Counted from the stretch's first letter, positions 27,456 to 35,545 are shown. The stretch: DNA of 56,532 nt from Synergistales bacterium (GCA_025997935.1 BNVG01000001.1:1-56532), one strand, 5' to 3'. Numbers and translations are program-made. Notes: generated from the letters alone by a model not told the origin.

Positions 27456-27484
27456 TTGACATTTTTGACATTATGCTATACAAT
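27456..27484 (+). promoter_or_regulatory. sigma-70 promoter of a structured RNA/leader
   Basis: TTGACA (27456-27461), 17-bp spacer, TACAAT (27479-27484). A second TTGACA lies at 27465. Placed 20 bp after the holA stop. The predicted start is near 27491. Confidence 0.7.
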
Positions 27485-27490
27485 GAGCCG

Positions 27491-27637
27491 AAGGAAGGGA
27501 CTTCGGACTCTTTGGAACAAAAACTTAACCGTCACCGGTTACCTGACTAAGAACCAAAGAATCAGTCCTGTCACCAAGCAACTTGCAGAAGCAATAAGTA
27601 GACTTTCTACGGGGTACTTATTGCTTCTGCGCTTTTT
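27491..27637 (+). ncRNA. putative structured small RNA or attenuator leader
   Basis: About 147 nt between a near-consensus promoter and a strong intrinsic terminator, with no protein frame on this strand. Two structures compete for the same bases. One is GAG-CCGAAG with CTTCGG-A-CTC (27485-27510), whose 5' side reaches slightly before the predicted start. The other is GGACT-CTTTGG (27505-27515) with CCAAAG (27554-27559) and AGTCC (27564-27568), enclosing CTTA/TAAG and ACCG/CGGT stems. I do not recognise it as SRP RNA, 6S RNA, tmRNA, T-box or a known riboswitch. It could be an independent sRNA or an attenuator for the FAD oxidoreductase 150 bp downstream. Confidence 0.5.
27585..27637 (+). terminator. 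strong intrinsic terminator
   Basis: GCAGAAGCAATAAGTA (27585-27600) and its exact complement at 27615-27630 form a 16-bp stem with a 14-nt loop, followed by GCTTTTT. It ends the transcript from the promoter at 27456. Confidence 0.85.
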
Positions 27638-27788
27638 AAAGTGACGTTTTAGCTCACGCATCACGATCACCGGATTTCCGCAGGCAATTTTCCCCTTACG
27701 ATACCCCTGACTCAGTATCGGGTTACCCTTCTTGGTGTAGTATATCAAATATGTTTTTATTACACTATTTGAAAGGTTTTGAAAACCA
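27638..27788. other. leader of the FAD oxidoreductase gene
   Basis: 150 bp between the terminator and the oxidoreductase ATG. It contains a CGATAC/GTATCG inverted pair (about 27697-27722) and an AT-rich stretch from 27745. No clear promoter of its own is seen, which leaves read-through past the terminator as a possible way to express the gene. Confidence 0.4.
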
Positions 27789-29804
27789 ATGAAAAACCAC
27801 ATCAAAATTATTTTGGGAATTTTTCTGATTTTCTCGTTTTGCTCAGGCGCGTCCGGCGCGCAAAATTACGACTACGACCTCGTCGTGGTTGGCGGGGGCT
27901 TGAGCGGCGCGGCGGCGGCTGTGCAGGCGGCGCGGAGCGGGCTCAGCGTGGCGGTGCTTGAGGAGTCTGACTACATCGGAGGGCAGGCGGGCGCGTCGGC
28001 TGTATCCACGATGGACGACCTCGGCAAGACGCGCACCGGGATTTACATGGAGTTCGTCGCGCGAATACGCGACTTCTACGCAAAAACCAAGACAAACACG
28101 GCCATATGCCTCTGGGGCGCGGACAGCATAGCCGTGGAGCCGGTCGTGGCGCGAGACATCCTCACCGACATGATGAAGAAGGCCGGGGACGTCGATATTT
28201 TCCTTAAAACCTCCGTGACAAGCGTACATCTTGATGCCAATGTAACGGGTAACAAAAAAATAGTGTCTCTTGACGCTGCCTCCAACGCTTCGGGCAGACG
28301 CGAGGAACTTTCTTTTTCAGCCCAAGTCTTCATCGACGCGACGGAGTACGGCGACCTTCTGCCCTTGGCCGGCGCGCGATACCGCCTCGGGAACTCCGTA
28401 TCGCCAAACATCGACCCGGAGGCCAACGTGCAGGACATAACCTACGTCGCGGTCGTCAAAAAATATGAAGGCGGCCTGCCGCCGGATTTAGTCATGCCCG
28501 GAGCGCCGCCCGAGTACGAAAAATACGCCCCCCGCTTCCGCGAGGTCGTAGCGAGGGAGGGCAGCCAGTGGCCGGGCAAAGCCCCCTACGACATTCCCTC
28601 TCACAACGCCTACCGCGCTCTCCCCGACACTCAGAACAAACAAACCATCCTTGGCGACAACCCCAAATCATGGGGCCGCATCACCCGAACGTGCATAAAC
28701 TGGGCCAACGACTACCCAGGGCGCGGCGGCAACGAAGCCGGCCTCTCCGTCCTATATATCGACGACGCCGAATACCGCAAAAAGACAGAACGCGAGGCCA
28801 TGAGCAAGACCTTGGCCTTCATATGGTACATGCAAAGCGAGCTCGGCATGACGGACTGGTCAGTTGACAACACTCAGGGCTACGGCGGATACTTCTCAGA
28901 CGCTTGGGAGACAGCGGACGACCCGCTCTTGCCAAAACAATTCGCTCCCATACTCAGGCATTTTCCGCCCCGCCCCTACGTGAGGGAGGGACGCCGCATG
29001 GTGGGCGTTGCCACAATCAACGAGTGGGACGTGTCGCGCGACGTGACGGCTGGACGGGCGTACCAAAACTACCCCTCCGGCCTCGCGCTGGCCGAGTACC
29101 CCATAGACCTCCACGGCTCGTACCTCGAACGCTACATGGAGCACGACCTGAACGAGTATATAGGCAACTTTCCGCGCATATGGACGAGCAAGCAGGGCGT
29201 GTTTCAGCTCCCCTTCGACGCGTTCATCCCTGAGAACTTGGACGGGCTTATCGCCGCCGAGAAGAACATATCGGTCTCGCGCCTCGTCAACGGGGCGACG
29301 CGCCTTCACCCGATAGTCATGCACACTGGTCAGGCGGCGGGGGCCATAGCGGCTGAGGCCGTGAAAAGCGGACGCCGTCCGCGCGACATAGACGTTTTGT
29401 CCGCGCAGTACGCGCTGATGGAGTCCGGGCAATGGATAGCCCTCGACCGCTCGATAGACGCGGGCGCGGGGAGCGCGTGGTGGCGCGGCGTACAATGGGT
29501 GAGTTTAGAGCAGCTTTTGCCTAAACTCTCCAAGAATATCTTCGGCGCGATATTGCCTATAAAACGCGAGGAGCTTAGGCGGCTTCTCAGCGCGGCGCGC
29601 GGCGGCGCTTACATTTCGCTCAGCATAGACGAAAAATACATCTCAAACGGCGAGTTTTGGGAAATTCTGGACGATATTGGGGGCGCGAACGTCACGGGAC
29701 GCTCTCCGCTCAGGCGCTCAGTATACGAGCGCGACCTGTCGTTGACGCGCGGCGACGCGGCCGTAGCGGCGCTTTGGCTGAAGATGAATGTCGCTGGACG
29801 GTAA
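27789..29804 (+). CDS. exported FAD-dependent oxidoreductase
   Basis: 671 aa. A signal peptide (IILGIFLIFSFCSGASG) is followed by a dinucleotide-binding fold DLVVVGGGLSGAAAAVQAAR with the acidic residue in LEESDYIGGQ, typical of the FAD_oxidored (PF12831-type) family. The middle has VFIDATEYGDLL and the C-terminal part RLVNGATRLHPIVMHTGQAAG, the second FAD contact. Family members are often exported and of unknown substrate. It stands alone behind the structured leader; its ribosome site is weak (AAGG, 12 nt). Confidence 0.8.
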   Translation: MKNHIKIILGIFLIFSFCSGASGAQNYDYDLVVVGGGLSGAAAAVQAARSGLSVAVLEESDYIGGQAGASAVSTMDDLGKTRTGIYMEFVARIRDFYAKTKTNTAICLWGADSIAVEPVVARDILTDMMKKAGDVDIFLKTSVTSVHLDANVTGNKKIVSLDAASNASGRREELSFSAQVFIDATEYGDLLPLAGARYRLGNSVSPNIDPEANVQDITYVAVVKKYEGGLPPDLVMPGAPPEYEKYAPRFREVVAREGSQWPGKAPYDIPSHNAYRALPDTQNKQTILGDNPKSWGRITRTCINWANDYPGRGGNEAGLSVLYIDDAEYRKKTEREAMSKTLAFIWYMQSELGMTDWSVDNTQGYGGYFSDAWETADDPLLPKQFAPILRHFPPRPYVREGRRMVGVATINEWDVSRDVTAGRAYQNYPSGLALAEYPIDLHGSYLERYMEHDLNEYIGNFPRIWTSKQGVFQLPFDAFIPENLDGLIAAEKNISVSRLVNGATRLHPIVMHTGQAAGAIAAEAVKSGRRPRDIDVLSAQYALMESGQWIALDRSIDAGAGSAWWRGVQWVSLEQLLPKLSKNIFGAILPIKREELRRLLSAARGGAYISLSIDEKYISNGEFWEILDDIGGANVTGRSPLRRSVYERDLSLTRGDAAVAALWLKMNVAGR

Positions 29805-29873
29805 ACCGACGGTGAGCGACAAGTAAAAGGCGACCCGGAGCCGCTTGTGCCATCGGCTTTATGTGATTATGCG

Positions 29874-29903
29874 CTGACAAGCAAATAGCGCGCATAGTAT
29901 AAT
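29874..29903 (+). promoter_or_regulatory. promoter of the Rpn gene
   Basis: CTGACA (29874-29879), 18-bp spacer, TATAAT (29898-29903). It lies 40 bp ahead of the Rpn start within the 132-bp gap after the oxidoreductase gene. Confidence 0.65.
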
Positions 29904-29945
29904 ATCAAGCGAAGGCGCGACAAAAACCTGCGAGGGGTGACTATC

Positions 29946-30839
29946 ATGACCAAAATAACGGCACTTGAAGAAGAAATCAAAAATGAACCCCAAGACGACT
30001 CCGACCCCATCAGTCGCACAAACGACTATGTCTTTAAGAAGGTCTTCAGCGATAAAGAAGTGCTGAGCGATTTACTATCCGGATTTCTCGGTGAGAAAAT
30101 TGTTGTGACCGAGATACTCAACCCTGAGATTCCTCCCGAATCACTTTTAGACAAGCTCAGCCGTATGGATCTTTTGGCTCTTGACTCGCGCGGAGAGCTT
30201 TTAAGCGCCGAGGTTCAGGTACAGTATCACGAGGGCTTCGACGACCGTGTAATTTACTACGGTATGGACGTTCACTCCGATTCGGTCAAAAAGGGCGACA
30301 AGTACGCGCAAATCAGGAGAACGGTAATGGTGAATATATTAGCTTTCAGACACAAAAAACTCGCCGATATACCTCACTATCATACGACTTTCAAATTACG
30401 CAACGAGGACGCTTCTGTCACGCTTACGGAGAAGTTCGCGATTCACTATATAGAAGTGCCAAAAATAGTTGATTTAGTCAACAACGCGTCGCTCAAGACA
30501 TTGAGCAAAGAGGATAAATGGGTGTTATACCTTAACGACTGCGGAGGTGATGTTATGGAGCGTATAGTTAGTGAAGAGCCCATGATAGCGAAGGCATTGA
30601 CGATTGGAGAAATATTTAACCTCGACAAAGCCGAGCGTCAGAGAGCGCGTAGCAGAAGAGACGCTATGATAGGTTTTAATATCGCCATGAGCGCAAATTA
30701 CCAAAGCGGGATAGAGAAGGGCAGAGAAGACACCCTGAAGAGCCTTGTTCGTTCCATGCTTGCGCGTTCCATGTCTGTTGAATCCATATCAGATATTTTG
30801 GGGATTCCGGTGGATAAGATCGAAGTTCTGCGCGTGTAA
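29946..30839 (+). CDS. Rpn-family PD-(D/E)XK nuclease (RpnL-like)
   Basis: 297 aa. It matches the Rpn / putative-transposase nuclease family: the opening SRTNDYVFKKVFSDKEVLSDLLSGFLG, then the catalytic region MDLLALDSRGELLSAEVQVQ with the Asp and Glu-x-Gln residues, then DRVIYYGMDVHS. The C-terminal 94 residues form a polar helical module (RSRRDAMIGFNIAMSANYQSG) with a tail (VESISDILGIPVDKIEVLRV). ATG at 29946 follows GAGGGGTG; GTG at 29937 is an alternative. Rpn proteins cut DNA; E. coli relatives act in recombination and phage defence. Inside the gene a second start with its own ribosome site is seen, and the C-terminal module is duplicated downstream. Confidence 0.88.
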   Translation: MTKITALEEEIKNEPQDDSDPISRTNDYVFKKVFSDKEVLSDLLSGFLGEKIVVTEILNPEIPPESLLDKLSRMDLLALDSRGELLSAEVQVQYHEGFDDRVIYYGMDVHSDSVKKGDKYAQIRRTVMVNILAFRHKKLADIPHYHTTFKLRNEDASVTLTEKFAIHYIEVPKIVDLVNNASLKTLSKEDKWVLYLNDCGGDVMERIVSEEPMIAKALTIGEIFNLDKAERQRARSRRDAMIGFNIAMSANYQSGIEKGREDTLKSLVRSMLARSMSVESISDILGIPVDKIEVLRV

Positions 30840-31032
30840 GTCTTAACGACTGCGGAGGTGAGGTTATGGAGCGTATAGGCAGCGAAGAGTCCATGATAGA
30901 GAAGGAATTGACGGTTGGAGAACTGATTAACCTCGACAAAACCGAGCGTCAGAGAGCGCGCAGCAGAAGAGACGCTATGATAGGTTTTAATATCGCCATG
31001 AGCGCAAATTACCAAAGCGGGATGGAGAAGGG
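30531..31032 (+). repeat. duplicated 190-bp segment of the Rpn gene
   Basis: 30531-30721 and 30842-31032 are direct repeats about 311 bp apart with roughly nine of ten bases identical by eye. They cover the internal ribosome site, the internal ATG and the helical module, but not the tails that follow, which differ. Confidence 0.85.
30555..30839 (+). CDS. in-frame internal product of the Rpn gene (RpnS-like antitoxin candidate)
   Basis: ATG at 30555 is in frame with the Rpn gene and preceded by GGAGGTGA (30543-30550), 4-7 nt away, an excellent ribosome site inside coding sequence. It would make the 94-residue C-terminal module alone (MERIVSEEPMIAKAL onward). In E. coli, intragenic RpnS proteins made this way bind and neutralise the full-length RpnL nuclease. 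Support that the start is used comes from the next gene, a separate copy beginning at exactly this point with the same ribosome site. Confidence 0.6.
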   Translation: MERIVSEEPMIAKALTIGEIFNLDKAERQRARSRRDAMIGFNIAMSANYQSGIEKGREDTLKSLVRSMLARSMSVESISDILGIPVDKIEVLRV

Positions 31033-31144
31033 TAAGGCTGAAGTAGTAAAAAGCGCTTTCGCCCTGAATCTGCCTATCGAGCAAATAGAAAAACTCACCG
31101 GCTTTTCCAGAGCCGATATTGAGAGTATACGCAATAGCTTTTGA
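30866..31144 (+). CDS. stand-alone RpnS-like protein with a different tail
   Basis: 92 aa starting MERIGSEESMIEKEL, nearly the same as the C-terminal module of the upstream nuclease through ANYQSGMEKGK. Its tail is unrelated in sequence (VVKSAFALNLPIEQIEKLTG, then FSRADIESIRNSF) although of similar helix-turn-helix-like pattern. GGAGGTGAGG precedes the ATG. No nuclease domain is attached, so it is either a paralogous antitoxin or what remains of a second Rpn gene. It begins 26 nt after the nuclease stop and is probably co-transcribed. Confidence 0.65.
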   Translation: MERIGSEESMIEKELTVGELINLDKTERQRARSRRDAMIGFNIAMSANYQSGMEKGKAEVVKSAFALNLPIEQIEKLTGFSRADIESIRNSF

Positions 31145-31233
31145 GGTCTATGCTTGCGCGTCCCATGTCTGTTGAATCCATATCCGAGTATTTGGGAATC
31201 CCGGCGGATGAGATCGAGGCTCTGCGCGTGTAA
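31144..31233 (+). pseudogene. orphan Rpn tail segment
   Basis: Directly after the RpnS-like gene lies a third piece encoding MLARPMSVESISEYLGIPA and ending EALRV, which matches the tail of the full-length nuclease, not the gene it follows. It has no ribosome site and only 27 codons from ATG 31150. Looks like a leftover of recombination that swapped tails. Confidence 0.7.
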
Positions 31234-31320
31234 AGGTGAGATATGACAACGCGCAAGACATGTTGCGTTCTGTTTTTCGCGAAATTGATTTGGCGATTGG
31301 GCAATACATTAGGCATACAT

Positions 31321-31347
31321 AAAGCCGGGGCTTGCGCCCCGGCTTTT
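31321..31347. terminator. bidirectional intrinsic terminator
   Basis: AAAGCCGGGGC, loop TTGC, GCCCCGGCTTTT. It separates the Rpn region (plus) from the broken exported-protein gene (minus). Confidence 0.92.
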
Positions 31348-31373
31348 GTGGCTCTTGCGATAGTTTAGTCGGC

Positions 31374-32777
31374 TTAGGGTCTGACGTAGTAGCCCTTCTT
31401 TTGCAAAGCGGTCAGCTGATTATCGAGGCCATTATCGACGTTGCCCGTACCATTGGCGTTGTCGCCGCCGCCCTGGATGTAGAGCTTGCGTATTGCCCTC
31501 CACTTATCATAATCAGCGGTACTATACGTGTGGTTCGGGTTAAAGGGGTCAACCGGATATTTGTTCGGGTCAAGCCCCAGAACCTCGCGCACCTCCCACG
31601 GCGTGAACCCCTCGCCGATCCAGGCGTCGTAGAGTCTGATGTTAGCGCTTCCGTTGTTGGATATCCAGAGACGAAGCGAAAAGGTACGTTCACGGTCGGC
31701 CGCATACGTGTCGTAGGTGGACGTGGACTCCGCGGGAGCGCGTTTGTAATAGCCGTCCCCAACCGTATAAGTGGTGGCGTCTGCGCTATGTTCGCGAAGC
31801 CTGTACGGCAGCCTCATGCCGCGTACAACCATAAGAAACCGCTTGGCGGAGTTAGCGTCGGAGTCATAAACGGCGCCTTTGTTGTCGTTGAAGCCATAAT
31901 CCCAGCCCTGTAAGGCGTAGAGACCGTAGAGCGGCGCGTTGTTGCCTTGCGGCCTCTCTAAGCTCAGGCGACCGTAAATATAGGGGGTATAAACGCCGTT
32001 ATAAGCGTAGCGAGTTTGAGTTCCGGTTCCAACGGAACCTCTCCCCACGTTTTGATTGACCACATTTCGATTATCGACGTACTGATACTGCCCGAAAGTA
32101 GTGGCGGCCTTACTTCCCGACTGGATCACAGCCGTCGCGTTCGCGTTCGCGTTGTTGGCGGTCAGGTTGATGGCTATGGGCGGTGTCCATACGGCGTCTG
32201 CGGTGCCCCTGTAGTCCGTGTTCGGGTAGTCCGGAGGAGGCGACGAGACAAACCACGCCCGTTTGTAATTGGCCTCGCCGGTATTCTCGTCTACTTCCGG
32301 CAGGTTGAGGAAATCCTGACCATAAAACGCCTCTTTCCAAGATCGCACGCGCATACCTCTGCGCCTGTAGGACTGAACGTCGCCAGCCGTCGGCTCCATC
32401 GGCGCGACTATATGAGCTGTGGTATCCCCCATCTTTTTGAAAGGGGAAGCGTCGTCGTCGCGCCACGCGTCGCCTTTTATCTTGCCGAACCATATCGGCT
32501 TGGAGTAGACGTAGTTGCGCGAGTTGTTGGGGTCGATTTCCTTATCGGGGTTTCTGGGGTTTTTTCTGAGCTGAATTATCTCCAACCGGACAAACATATC
32601 GCCCGCCATGTGTACGACCGCGTTATTTCCTGTCCCTTTAGCGGGATAGGCGATAGGCTCCTGCCAGTATTGACCTGCCGCGTCTTGGCCGATTTGGCTC
32701 TGAACGATGTCTTTCGTTATCTCCAGAGCCGAAGCCAGCGGAGCAACCGCCGCCGGAAGAAGAACCGTTGCTAACTT
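31374..32777 (-). pseudogene. exported protein of unknown function, 3' part (frame 3 of 3)
   Basis: Open frame from just after a TGA at 32780 to the stop at 31374, about 467 codons, without a start signal at its head. It encodes a polar Asn/Tyr/Gly-rich sequence (AINLTANNANANATAV, YDAWIGEGFTPWEVREVLG) with no domain I recognise. The reading continues sensibly from the previous frame (LASALEITKDIVQSQIGQ joins the upstream sequence), so it is the C-terminal part of one long gene cut by a frameshift in 32738-32777. An internal ATG at 32609 exists but lacks a clear ribosome site. Confidence 0.65.
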
Positions 32778-33369
32778 TCAAGCTCACGGGCGCGGTGGTG
32801 TAGTACGTGCCGTTATTGTCCTGATACAGCAAGCTAATGGTTGTGATTCCGTTTTTCAGGCCTTTGAGCGTGAATTTCAATACGTTTACGCCTTTAACCG
32901 TGTTATAGTCGAAAGAAAGATACTGACCGACAGACACAACGCTCTTATCCGCTATGATAATCGGGCTTACTCTGTTGTTCGGAAGATAGTACCCGGCGCC
33001 AAACTCAACTTCATATTCTTCCTCTTGACCAATTTTTAACGCGTCGCTCTTCTCGCCCCAGCTTGGTATGCCGACGTTGCTCTCTGTGACGCCGCCGGCG
33101 TTGTAGAACCTCCATCGATAGCGATAATTACCCGCGTCTTCTTTTTCGGTTAAAAAGAGGTCGACCTGAACATTGCCCACATCAGCCTTGGTCACACCGC
33201 TCGGATATGATATGAGGTTATCTACTTTGTCGCCCTTCTCGAAAGAAGTTCGTTTGCCGTCGTTATTTTCTCCTCCGTAGTAAATACGTTTGTCCGACTT
33301 ATCCCGAATAGTAATCCTGTAAGTATTAATCCACCAATTATGTTCTGCGCATTGTAATGTTATAGATTT
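32638..33369 (-). pseudogene. exported protein of unknown function, middle part (frame 2 of 3)
   Basis: Open from after a TAA at 33372 to a stop at 32638. No start codon with a ribosome site is present; the first possible is GTG 33195. It encodes beta-rich, Ig-like-looking sequence (CAEHNWWINTYRITIRD, YRYRWRFYNAGGV, VLKFTLKGLKNGITTISLLY). It overlaps the end of the upstream frame by 10 bp and the next frame by 140 bp, as expected for two single-base frameshifts in one gene. The last 47 codons in this frame (ERHRSEPNRPRRGRS) look like out-of-frame noise. Confidence 0.6.
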
Positions 33370-34058
33370 TTAGCTTCTTGTATTTGCAATGGTTTTCGCA
33401 GATACTTCACGACAAAAACGCGCGACTTCATTGCCGGGTTAATACCTTTGTACGGCGCTGCGATTGCCGTCGCGGCGCTGCTTGGGTTGATGGCTCTGAT
33501 GTATATCGCGCTGTCGGCGAGCTCGACATAAGGGGCGTAGGACGAAATTTGTTTCTCCGTCGTGCGGAAGTCGGGAAACGTGCCGGTGTTTTCGTCAGCG
33601 CCCAAAGACCACTCGAACGTCTTACCCTGCAACCCGCCTTCGGCTTCGTAGTAGAAGTTGATATAACTGCCGTTAGCGACAGGATTGAAATCTACATAGT
33701 TGGTATAGTCCGCTATGTCGCTTCCGACGAGCAAATCAAAGGGGTCGACCGTAACTCCGTCAACTTTGCCGTCGACAACTTTGGCCCATGTGTTGAGGAG
33801 GCCTGTTGGATATCTGTACGTGCCGTTTTTAATGGTAAACTTCCCGACCAGATCATTGTCAGCCTGGGTATAGGCGCGCTCATACTCTAAGGTAAAGTTT
33901 ATGCTATTGAAGTTCGCCGCGTCATAAAAAGGCTTGCCGTCAAAAAGAAGAGACGAAGAAACATGATTTATCAACTCAGAATACTCACCCGCCACCGCAA
34001 CTCCGCCAAACCCAAGCGCCAAAACAGCCAACAATAAACCCAAAAACAACTTCCTCAT
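33360..34058 (-). pseudogene. exported protein of unknown function, 5' part with signal peptide (frame 1 of 3)
   Basis: 232 codons. ATG 34058 is preceded by GAGAGGAG and begins a clear signal peptide (MRKLFLGLLLAVLALGFGG, then VAVAG). The mature part is polar with aromatic residues (FDGKPFYDAANFNSINFTLE) and no recognised domain. The frame ends at TAA 33360 inside AAAAATCTATAA, where one extra A would restore reading into the middle part. With the two following frames the intact product would be about 890 aa, probably a surface or periplasmic protein. A sequencing error cannot be excluded. An 8-bp tandem array lies upstream. Confidence 0.65.
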
Positions 34059-34181
34059 AAACAAACCACTCCTCTCGAAATTATAAAACAAAAAAATCCC
34101 TCCTGCGCGCCGACGTAAGCCGACCACAAAAGGGACTGAACGAAACCAAATTGGAGAACAGGAATTTTAGACTATAAGAAT

Positions 34182-34292
34182 CTGAACGTCTGAACGTCTG
34201 AACGTCTGAACGTCTGAACGTCTGAACGTCTGAACGTCTGAACGTCTGAACGTCTGAACGTCTGAACGTCTGAACGTCTGAACGTCTGAACG
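34182..34292. repeat. 8-bp tandem repeat array (about 14 copies)
   Basis: CTGAACGT repeated without interruption for 111 bp. It lies 125-235 bp upstream of the exported-protein start (minus) and 175 bp upstream of the NYN gene (plus). The unit length is not a multiple of three and the array is outside any gene. Perfect copies suggest recent expansion by slippage. Confidence 0.95.
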
Positions 34293-34466
34293 ATTATACA
34301 GTTTTTTTGAACCTAAAACATCGGTAAAAACCACTGAAATCAACTCCAAGGCTAATTTGCAGAATATTACGGCGGACGTTCAAAATTATATCGTTAGAAT
34401 AGTATCACTTCGGGGGATTAAAGGCAAGGCGTCGGTCGCGTTGATTTTTATGCTAAAATAGCCGAC

Positions 34467-34979
34467 ATGATTATTCAGCCTGGTAACTTTGCTTTTATAG
34501 ACGCGCAGAATTTATATCAAGGGGTTAAGTCTCAGGGATGGGAAGTTGACTATCGCAGACTTCGCCGGTATTTGCGCGACAAATATAACGTGACTAAAGC
34601 GATTCTGTTCATCGGTTATATTGCCGAACGACAACTCGTTTACGATTTCCTTCGTTCGTGCGGATACGAGATCGTTTTTAAGCCGACCGTCGTTATACGC
34701 GAGAACGGAAAAGAAAGAATCAAGGGCAACGTAGACGCTGAATTGGTGCTTCACGCCGCCGCTGTCGAATACGAGAACTACGGTCAGGCCGTCATTATAA
34801 CAGGAGACGGCGACTTTGCCTGTTTGGTGGAGTTTCTTGAAGAAAAAGGAAAACTATGCCGAGTTATAGCCCCTTCAAAAGAATACTCGAAACTGCTGAA
34901 AAAATATCGTGATAAGGTTGTTGTGATAAGCAAGTTCAAGGATAAAATAAAAAGCCAGGAACAGCGGTCGGTTGACTAA
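34467..34979 (+). CDS. NYN-domain (PIN-like, LabA/DUF88) protein
   Basis: 170 aa. It has the three acidic clusters of the NYN nuclease family: NFAFIDAQNLY (about 7-17), KGNVDAELVLHAA (about 87-99) and IITGDGDFACLVEFLEEKGK (about 110-129). Family members are thought to cut RNA. It stands alone, with no ribosome site of note. It lies between the tandem array and the toxin-antitoxin modules, in a stretch enriched for nucleases. Confidence 0.85.
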   Translation: MIIQPGNFAFIDAQNLYQGVKSQGWEVDYRRLRRYLRDKYNVTKAILFIGYIAERQLVYDFLRSCGYEIVFKPTVVIRENGKERIKGNVDAELVLHAAAVEYENYGQAVIITGDGDFACLVEFLEEKGKLCRVIAPSKEYSKLLKKYRDKVVVISKFKDKIKSQEQRSVD

Positions 34980-35069
34980 CTAAATAGTCTAAACCTTAGG
35001 CTTGCCTGGCTATCGTATGTACATATTTTACTATTACCGTTTCGCCATGTCAAGAAATCAATTTCACCG

Positions 35070-35493
35070 CTAACACGGGGACGTTGCGTACCTCTCGCAG
35101 GCAACCTCAAGAGCTTTGAAGTCGCAGCAATTTTTTACCATGAGCGGGTCTTTTTTTATCGTGACGGCGTTATACACAAATCGCGCCCGGCTGAATATCG
35201 CGTCTTTATTTCGATTACAAAAACGCACCTCAAGGTCCAAAAGATTTTTGTACTGCGGCGAAGGTTCGTTCGCAATATCTTTAAGGGTTGCGGAGCCGGG
35301 CGGAATCGGTATCATGAAAGAAAAGCGGATGCTGCTTATATCGTTTCCGTTTGCGTCTTTTATGATGAGGTTAGTGCGCTGCTTTGTCATGGGCGCTCTT
35401 TGCGGAATAGTCGATTTTTGGAACTTTGCTGTCTATTTTTGATAAATAATCGATATAATCGGCGTCAACTTCATAAAATTTCAATTCGGGCAT
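35070..35493 (-). pseudogene. decayed ToxN toxin gene (copy A)
   Basis: Starts like the intact copy (MPELKFYEVDADYIDYLSK) but loses about 71 bp at 35375-35385, removing the segment equivalent to FLCGIVLSVGGQNYF through SSFKTP and shifting the frame. The remainder is near-identical (RTNLIIKDANGNDISSIRFS onward) with a changed last few residues. The deletion removes part of the conserved N-terminal half, so it cannot make active toxin. Confidence 0.88.
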
Positions 35494-35524
35494 TTTGAAC
35501 GCGCCTCTCATAACATAAAAATAA

Positions 35525-35544
35525 GGGACGGAAAAAACCGCCCC
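35525..35544 (-). terminator. terminator between antitoxin repeats and toxN remnant (copy A)
   Basis: Minus strand GGGGCGG, loop TTTTTT, CCGTCCC, followed by TTATTTTTATG. Same sequence and place as in the intact module. Confidence 0.75.
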
Positions 35545-35545
35545 T

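Noticed and set aside
27491..27637. Structured RNA as SRP (4.5S) RNA because of GGAAGG near its 5' end
   Set aside because: The conserved SRP tetraloop and asymmetric internal loop are absent, and the fold is different.
27539..27805. Minus-strand frame of 88 codons across the structured RNA
   Set aside because: It has no ribosome site, runs through the terminator stem and the next gene's start, and its amino-acid pattern looks random.
34167..34349. 60-codon minus-strand frame encoding repeated RSDVQTFR
   Set aside because: It is only the 8-bp tandem array read in triplets, with no ribosome site and no family resemblance.
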